From JACVRW01 sp963812415 (GTDB lineage: Bacteria > Actinomycetota > Thermoleophilia > Solirubrobacterales > Thermoleophilaceae): a stretch of 64,000 nt of DNA. The position numbers and the translations under genes were made by a program. The stretch is from the NCBI GenBank assembly GCA_963812415.1, contig CAWEVH010000043.1:253808-317807 (forward strand), given 5' to 3'. The notes below the pieces were generated by a model, which was not told the DNA's origin, made no database searches, and saw only the letters and a program-made list of their open reading frames with translations. Each line of letters starts with the position of its first letter. The stretch's first letter is position 1. This document shows positions 59,741-64,000 of this stretch, in pieces.

Positions 59741-60683
59741 GACTCGGCTTCGCCGTGAAGGTCCTCGGAGACGGGGGCCTGCCCTCCCACGACACGCGCC
59801 GCTGGCAGTCGGACCCGCACCTGAGCGTCTCGCTCGGCTTCCTCGACCGCATCCTCGACTACAGCGCCGCCCATGACATCGCCATGTACCGGATGGCGAC
59901 CGCGCTCGCCCTGTACGCGAGCCACCCCGAGCTCACTCGCTTCCGCAGCCAGCCGCAGGACTGCGCCGACGACCTCAAACGGGTCGGCGACAAGGCCAGG
60001 CGCTCGACATCCGGCTTTCCACCCACCCGGGCCAGTACACCGTGCTCAACTCCGAGGACGAGCGGACGGCGACGCTCGCCCGCGACGAGCTCGAGGTTCA
60101 GGCCGAGCTGCTCGACGCGATGGGTCTCGGTCCCGATGCGGTGGTGGTCCTCCACGTTGGCAGCGCCGCCGGGAGGAAGGCAGCGGCGCTCGAGCGGTTC
60201 GAGCGGAGCTTCGCCCTTCTTTCCGATGCGGCCAGGAGTCGCCTCGTGATCGAGAACGACGACCGCAGCTTCGGCCTTGCCGACGTCCTTTGCCTGAGCG
60301 AACGCATCGGCCGCCCCGTGGTCTGGGACCTCCTCCACCATCACTGCAACGATCCCGACGGCATCTCCGACCGCGACGCGCTTCGCTCAGCGCTCGCAAC
60401 CTGGCCCGGCACGGTCACGCCCAAGGTGCACTACTCGTCGCCGAGGACGAGCATGGGCGAGCGTCGGCGAAGGGTCGGACGCCGGGTCGTGCGTAGGCCC
60501 GAGCTACCTCAGCTGCGCGCCCATGCGGACCTCGTCGATCCGATCGCCTTCGAGCACTTCGTCACGGAGACGGCCCGCGGGCTCGAGCTCGACGTCATGC
60601 TCGAGGCGAAGGCGAAGGACCTCGCCCTCCTGCGTGTGCGTGACCAGCTCGCGGTGCGCGGCGTCAGGGTTCGCGCACCTTGA
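59737..60683 (+). CDS. uvsE: UV damage endonuclease UvsE/UVDE, one frame change
   Basis: ATG 59737 overlaps the DUF2243 stop. MRLGFAVKVLGDGGLPSHDT and SLGFLDRILDYSAAHDIAMY RMATALA fit the UVDE TIM barrel. The frame changes near 60001 and continues LSTHPGQYTVLNSEDERTAT, VVLHVGSAAGRKAAALERFE, SRLVIENDDRSFGLADVLCL and PVVWDLLHHHCNDPDGIS, the metal-binding His/Glu/Asp set. The enzyme nicks DNA 5-prime to UV photoproducts, independently of UvrABC. The end overlaps the convergent DUF1990 gene by 20 bp. Confidence 0.88.
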
Positions 60684-62049
60684 CGCTGGGCGCTTCGGCC
60701 GGCGTCGGTTGGGCGATCCGCTCCGCGGTCAGCCGGGCCATCCGCTCCGAGGTGAGAGCGAGAAAGCGCAATTGCTCCCGGCGGCCGAAAAGCCTGAAGC
60801 CGATCCGCTTGAAGGGGTTGCATCCGTCCGCCGGCCGCGAGAAGGAGTAAATCCGGACTATCACTTCGCCGGTGTCGGGAAACTTCCAGACCTGCCAGTC
60901 CATCTGGCCCTGCTCGACGTGTCCCTGGAGCGTGCGGTAGTTCCAGCCGAACACGCGCCCGGTGCGGCCGTCGAGGTCGCGCTCCTCGTCGTATACGTCG
61001 CCTACGCGGACGCCGACGCCGATCCGCAGCCTGTGGAAGTGGAGGATCAGGAGCATCGTGCGGTCCTCGAGCGGCTCGTCGCGGTCGAAGATGCCCTCGA
61101 CGATCGACGGCTCGGCGAAGTCGTAGTCGCGGGCGATCCTGCGCGCGGTCTCCCAGCTTCCGCCGCGCTCAGGTTCCCCGGGGCGCTCGGACGGCAGGGC
61201 CCTGCGCACGTCGTCGGTGTGCCAGCCGTTCTCAGCCGTGTACTCCTCGCGGCGCGCGAGGTCGAGGTTCAGTGGGCGGCCCCGCAGCGCGTCCAGCTGG
61301 CGCTGCCGGTCACCCGGCACCCGCTCCACGCGGCGCGTCTCGATCGACAGCGGCCCGTCGCGACTCCCGCCGCTGAGCCTGATCACGCGCTCGAGGAACG
61401 ACGTCCACATGTGCAGCTGGATCTCCTTGGACATGCGGAGATGGTCATAGAGCAGGTTGGAGAGCCGATCGCCGGCCCTGGCCCAAGACTCGATCTCGAA
61501 CTGGATCGACCCGTTGCCGCCGTTCGCGCGGAAGCTGATCTGGCCCGCCTCGAGGTGGCCGTCGAGGGTGATGAGCAGGAAGTGCCGTGCGGAGACCTCC
61601 GCCACCCGGACGGGCCCGTCCCACGGCCCGGGCATCCGCACCACGTACTCGTCGCCGACATGCATCTGGCCGCCCGGACCGCGCGTCTTCTTGAAGGTGG
61701 CGAACTCGCTCGGGGCCGCGCGGTCCGGGCTCTCCTGCAGCTGCGCCATCAGCTCCTCCGGTGAACACTCCGGGTCGCGGATGCGCGCGCAGTAGCGGCG
61801 GTGAAAGAGCGGACCGGCCCCGTCGCGGACGCGCTGCACATCGTCATCAAGCACTCCGTCTGGGAGCGCGCGCGGTGCGTCCTGCTCCCAGGAGCCAGGC
61901 TCCTCGAAGCGGCGCGTGGGCGTGGTGCGCCACATGTAGCGCCACGAGGTGAGCGCCACGCCGACCGGCCAGCGGGCGGCGGTGGCGGCGGAACGCGCGA
62001 ACGGGATCCTGCGCGGACGGAGACGGGGTACGGTCCTTGGAGAGCCCAC
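60664..62049 (-). CDS. Large protein with DUF1990-like C-terminal domain
   Basis: The start is uncertain; GTG 62049, with GGGGGA upstream, gives about 461 residues, and ATG positions at 62082 and 61935 are alternatives. The N-terminal part has a hydrophobic helix (FARSAATAARWPVGVALTSW), then PSEFATFKKTRGPGGQMHVG and FLLITLDGHLEAGQISFRAN. The C-terminal 200 residues resemble DUF1990 (HFHRLRIGVGVRVGDVYDEE, VFGWNYRTLQGHVEQGQMDW QVWKFPDTGE, RIYSFSRPADGCNPFKRIGF). The first half seems to be a distant relative of the second, which would mean an internal duplication. Function unknown. Confidence 0.65.
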   Translation of the reverse strand: MGSPRTVPRLRPRRIPFARSAATAARWPVGVALTSWRYMWRTTPTRRFEEPGSWEQDAPRALPDGVLDDDVQRVRDGAGPLFHRRYCARIRDPECSPEELMAQLQESPDRAAPSEFATFKKTRGPGGQMHVGDEYVVRMPGPWDGPVRVAEVSARHFLLITLDGHLEAGQISFRANGGNGSIQFEIESWARAGDRLSNLLYDHLRMSKEIQLHMWTSFLERVIRLSGGSRDGPLSIETRRVERVPGDRQRQLDALRGRPLNLDLARREEYTAENGWHTDDVRRALPSERPGEPERGGSWETARRIARDYDFAEPSIVEGIFDRDEPLEDRTMLLILHFHRLRIGVGVRVGDVYDEERDLDGRTGRVFGWNYRTLQGHVEQGQMDWQVWKFPDTGEVIVRIYSFSRPADGCNPFKRIGFRLFGRREQLRFLALTSERMARLTAERIAQPTPAEAPSVKVREP

Positions 62050-62112
62050 GACGTTCCCCCTACCCGCCCCCCGCCTGCGCATGCCCGCTGGTGCTACGGG
62101 TACAGGCCGGGG

Positions 62113-62367
62113 ATGTTCACGAGGGCACTCAGAAGGACCGGCCTCCGCGGCGGGCACCTGCACATCGCATCGCTCGGGGCCATCTACCTCTGCATCGGTC
62201 TCTGGATCCGGGCGAAGACCGTCGATCAGGAGGAGCGCGGGAACGCGGAGAGGCGCGCGCTGTTCGTTGGCCTCTGGCCGCCGATGTTCTGGCTTATGGG
62301 CGATGCGCTCCAGCTCGAGGAACGGACGTCGCGCCCGCTGCTCAACCTGCCCGGCCTGCGACGGTAG
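62113..62367 (+). CDS. Small membrane protein of unknown function
   Basis: ATG 62113, with a GGCCGGGG purine-poor site upstream, encodes 84 residues. One clear helix (LHIASLGAIYLCIGLWIRAK) and a second possible one (ALFVGLWPPMFWLMGDALQL) are separated by a charged loop (TVDQEERGNAERR). The protein ends LLNLPGLRR. No family is recognised. It is divergent from the DUF1990 gene. Confidence 0.6.
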   Translation: MFTRALRRTGLRGGHLHIASLGAIYLCIGLWIRAKTVDQEERGNAERRALFVGLWPPMFWLMGDALQLEERTSRPLLNLPGLRR

Positions 62368-62412
62368 CCCGACTGTCCGGCGCCTACTCGAGCGAGGGGC
62401 GAGTGACCGGTC

Positions 62413-63038
62413 TCCATCCTAAGCGGCTTGCTCCTGCGTGAGCTCGAGCTGGCCGGGAGCTCATTCGTCGAGCTGCGGGGACCGGAGGACCTCCTGCGCC
62501 CATGGGATGACGCGACCGAGGTCGTCTCCGTAGACGCCCACATCACCTGGACCGCACGCGAGCCCACGCGACTTGCGTGGTTGGACGCAGACTTCGCCTC
62601 GAGCGTCGCCCCATGGACCGAGATCACCTCGATCCTGATAGCGCGGGCCACCCGGCGTGCGCGCCTGCTCAGCTTCAGGCTTGCCATCCTGGAGCTCCGG
62701 CACGTTGACCTACGGGTTCTGTTGCTGCTCTGGCACCTCGCCGACCGCTGGGGTCAGGTGAGCGGCGAGGGCATCCGGCTGAACCTGGAGCTGACGCACG
62801 ACCTGATCGCAAGGATGGTCGGCGCGCATCGCCATCGGTCACGGTCGCCCTCCAGAACCTTGCCGAAGAGGGCCGGATCGCTCGGATAGGGCGTACCTTG
62901 GTCCTGCTCGGGCCGCCGCCGCAAGACGTGAGCGATACGGCCCGAGCGCCTGGCGCCGTACGCCGCGCCGCGCGTAGCAGCGTGGGTGTACTCGTCCAGC
63001 CGCACGCGCTATCGGAGCGAGCTGGGCTCAGTGCTTGA
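62413..63038 (+). pseudogene. Crp/Fnr-type regulator lacking most of the ligand domain, one frame change
   Basis: The readable part begins inside a Crp/Fnr ligand domain (SGLLLRELELAGSSFVELRG PEDLLRPWDD). The dimer helix and HTH follow (FRLAILELRHVDLRVLLLLW HLADRWGQVSGEG, LTHDLIARMVGAHR). After a one-base shift near 62825 the HTH continues PSVTVALQNLAEEGRIARIG RTLVLLGPPP. The start of the nucleotide-binding barrel (about 60 residues) is missing and a stop precedes the frame at 62402. It is a truncated gene, or one with upstream damage. Confidence 0.6.
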
Positions 63039-63323
63039 CGTCGTCCTCGTCGGTGACGGGATGGCGTCCATGACCTCTTGTTAGGCGTTGGCGTCGGCCC
63101 ATATGTCGATCTCCTCGCCGCAGTCCGTGCAGCGATAGTGCCGGGCGGATACATCGCCGCCAGTGGGGGGCGCTCGGCCGCTGAGGCTCCGTCGCGTCGG
63201 TGCCGGCGTCCGCGTATCCCCGACCCCTAGCGGGAAACCCACGCACCGCTGCCGGCTGGATTAGCCGCCTCACGTACGGGTAAGCCACGCGTCAAACCTT
63301 CGTCTTCTGACGGATCCCCAACT

Positions 63324-63659
63324 TTGGATGTGGACCCTTCCAAGCGACAGCAACTAGTTGAGCGGATCTGGCTGCTCGAACAATTGCGCGGCGAGGCCAA
63401 GCTGCGGGCCGGCAGAGCTACGACCGAAGCACGGCATGCGCGAGAAGCCGCCGCCGACGCGGGGCGGCAGGCCGCTGACCTTCACCAGCGCGTCGCCGAG
63501 CTCGACGACGAGCTCGCAGACCTGCACGACCAGATGGGAAATGAGTCCAAGGCAGCCGAGGAGCGCGCGGCCGCACAAGCCGAGCAGCGGGAGGCAGCGG
63601 CCGAGCAGCAGTTTGGGCCGCTCGTAGGACGGGACGTAATTGCCAAAGGGAACCCATGA
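63324..63659 (+). CDS. Coiled-coil protein of unknown function
   Basis: TTG 63324 or GTG 63330 begins a protein of about 110 residues with a continuous heptad-like helix from SKRQQLVERIWLLEQLRGEA to AERAAAQAEQREAAAEQQFG. The core is LHQRVAELDDELADLHDQMG, a two-stranded coiled-coil pattern. Nothing else is recognisable; the tail GPLVGRDVIAKGNP is short. The gap 63039-63323 in front of it has no supported gene. Confidence 0.45.
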   Translation: MDVDPSKRQQLVERIWLLEQLRGEAKLRAGRATTEARHAREAAADAGRQAADLHQRVAELDDELADLHDQMGNESKAAEERAAAQAEQREAAAEQQFGPLVGRDVIAKGNP

Positions 63660-64000
63660 CGCCGCAGCCGTTGAGCTCGGCCTGCACTTGGAACCGACGG
63701 CTCGATCTCCGAAGGCCAGGGCAACACGTCCTCGATGCCTGGTTCTTCGGAGCGACGTTCCGAGGTCCGGTGATATTCGAAGGGCCGCGTTCGAGGGCAT
63801 ACCCCTGGCACTACGAGTTGTCATTAGCCACAAACCAACTCGCCGCCTTCGCGTCCTCGCACGGCCGCCTCAGCCTGAGCCCGCATTCCCACAGATGCAG
63901 CAGCCAGGTCAATCAGTGCTGACAGTCCTGCTTGTCGTCCATCTCGGCAGCGGGGCTCGGGCGGGAAGACGCCTCCTATCAGGCGGGAGCGGTAGCACCG
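63660..64000. other. Window end without supported gene
   Basis: The last 341 bp contain no reading frame with family similarity on either strand. Several short open frames overlap each other, as expected from chance. The sequence is a little less GC-rich (for example 63830-63920) than the coding parts, as in an intergenic or degraded region. Confidence 0.5.

Noticed and set aside
63039..63200. Possible zinc-ribbon micro-protein (minus strand, RHYRCTDCGEEIDIWADANA, ending at 63081)
   Set aside because: The CxxC-like pattern is suggestive, but no start codon in the frame is usable and only one Cys pair is present.
1..64000. CRISPR arrays, tRNA and rRNA genes
   Set aside because: No regularly spaced repeats and no tRNA cloverleaf T-loop or rRNA sequence were seen on reading both strands; a covariance search would be needed to exclude degenerate tRNAs.

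Overview
The window is GC-rich (roughly 70%), has almost no AT-rich intergenic DNA, and uses GTG and TTG starts freely. Gene content points to an actinobacterium, most likely of class Thermoleophilia (Solirubrobacterales-like). The indicators are a pilM-N-O type IV pilus cluster beside aroC / fused aroK-aroB / aroQ / pepP, an actinobacterial-type LexA box, Holin-X and DUF3618 stress proteins, and several LuxR-type regulators. This placement is inferred from family content; no rRNA gene is present. Many conserved genes (pilM, pilO, zwf, uvsE and others) are split by one or two base indels although both halves stay conserved. This looks more like residual assembly error than mass pseudogenisation, so many genes are annotated as one locus with frame changes noted.

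Layout. 1-2.9 kb: the start of an SOS-controlled imuB-like gene, a broken glycosyltransferase and a TetR/SnoaL divergent pair with two operators. 2.9-7.9 kb (minus): TSUP exporter, pepP-like peptidase, aroQ, fused aroKB and aroC. 7.9-18.7 kb (minus): a type IV pilus cluster (major pilin behind a class I c-di-GMP riboswitch, three minor pilins carrying FN3 and PKD-like domains, pilD, pilM, pilN, pilO, a TIG-domain protein in the pilP position) with a membrane glycosyltransferase upstream. 18.7-25.4 kb: two small exported proteins, a HIRAN protein paired with a HARP-like SNF2 helicase, a 2-hydroxyacid dehydrogenase, DUF389 and a cyclase-family enzyme.

25.4-33.1 kb (plus): six genes with overlapping ends, zwf, GMC oxidoreductase, type II NADH dehydrogenase, aldose 1-epimerase, cydA and cydB. 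They look like a sugar-oxidation-to-oxygen respiratory unit. 33.1-38.8 kb: lysyl oxidase, 1-Cys peroxiredoxin, and a tungstate (tup) ABC transporter with its regulator. 39-43 kb is accessory: a GMC remnant, an unusual FAD enzyme with less GC-rich codons, and a peroxiredoxin fused to a cyclic-nucleotide-binding domain. 43-48.3 kb is signalling: a large LAL regulator, a secreted repeat protein, a PAS-LuxR regulator, and a TPR protein directly preceded by a 41-residue secreted peptide that resembles an RRNPP-type peptide/receptor pair. A 145-bp repeat is scattered through 42-51 kb.

48.9-64 kb holds small enzymes (carbonic anhydrase, VOC, cupin, SnoaL), a general-stress block (DUF892-like protein, SigB/SigF-type sigma factor, Holin-X and DUF3618 proteins with an inverted duplicate copy), and DNA repair (EEP hydrolase, UvsE coupled to DUF2243). 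It ends with DUF1990, a truncated Crp/Fnr-like gene and a coiled-coil protein. The most interesting points are the peptide/TPR pair, the peroxiredoxin-cNMP fusion, the c-di-GMP-controlled pilus with Ig-fold minor pilins, and the six-gene respiratory operon.
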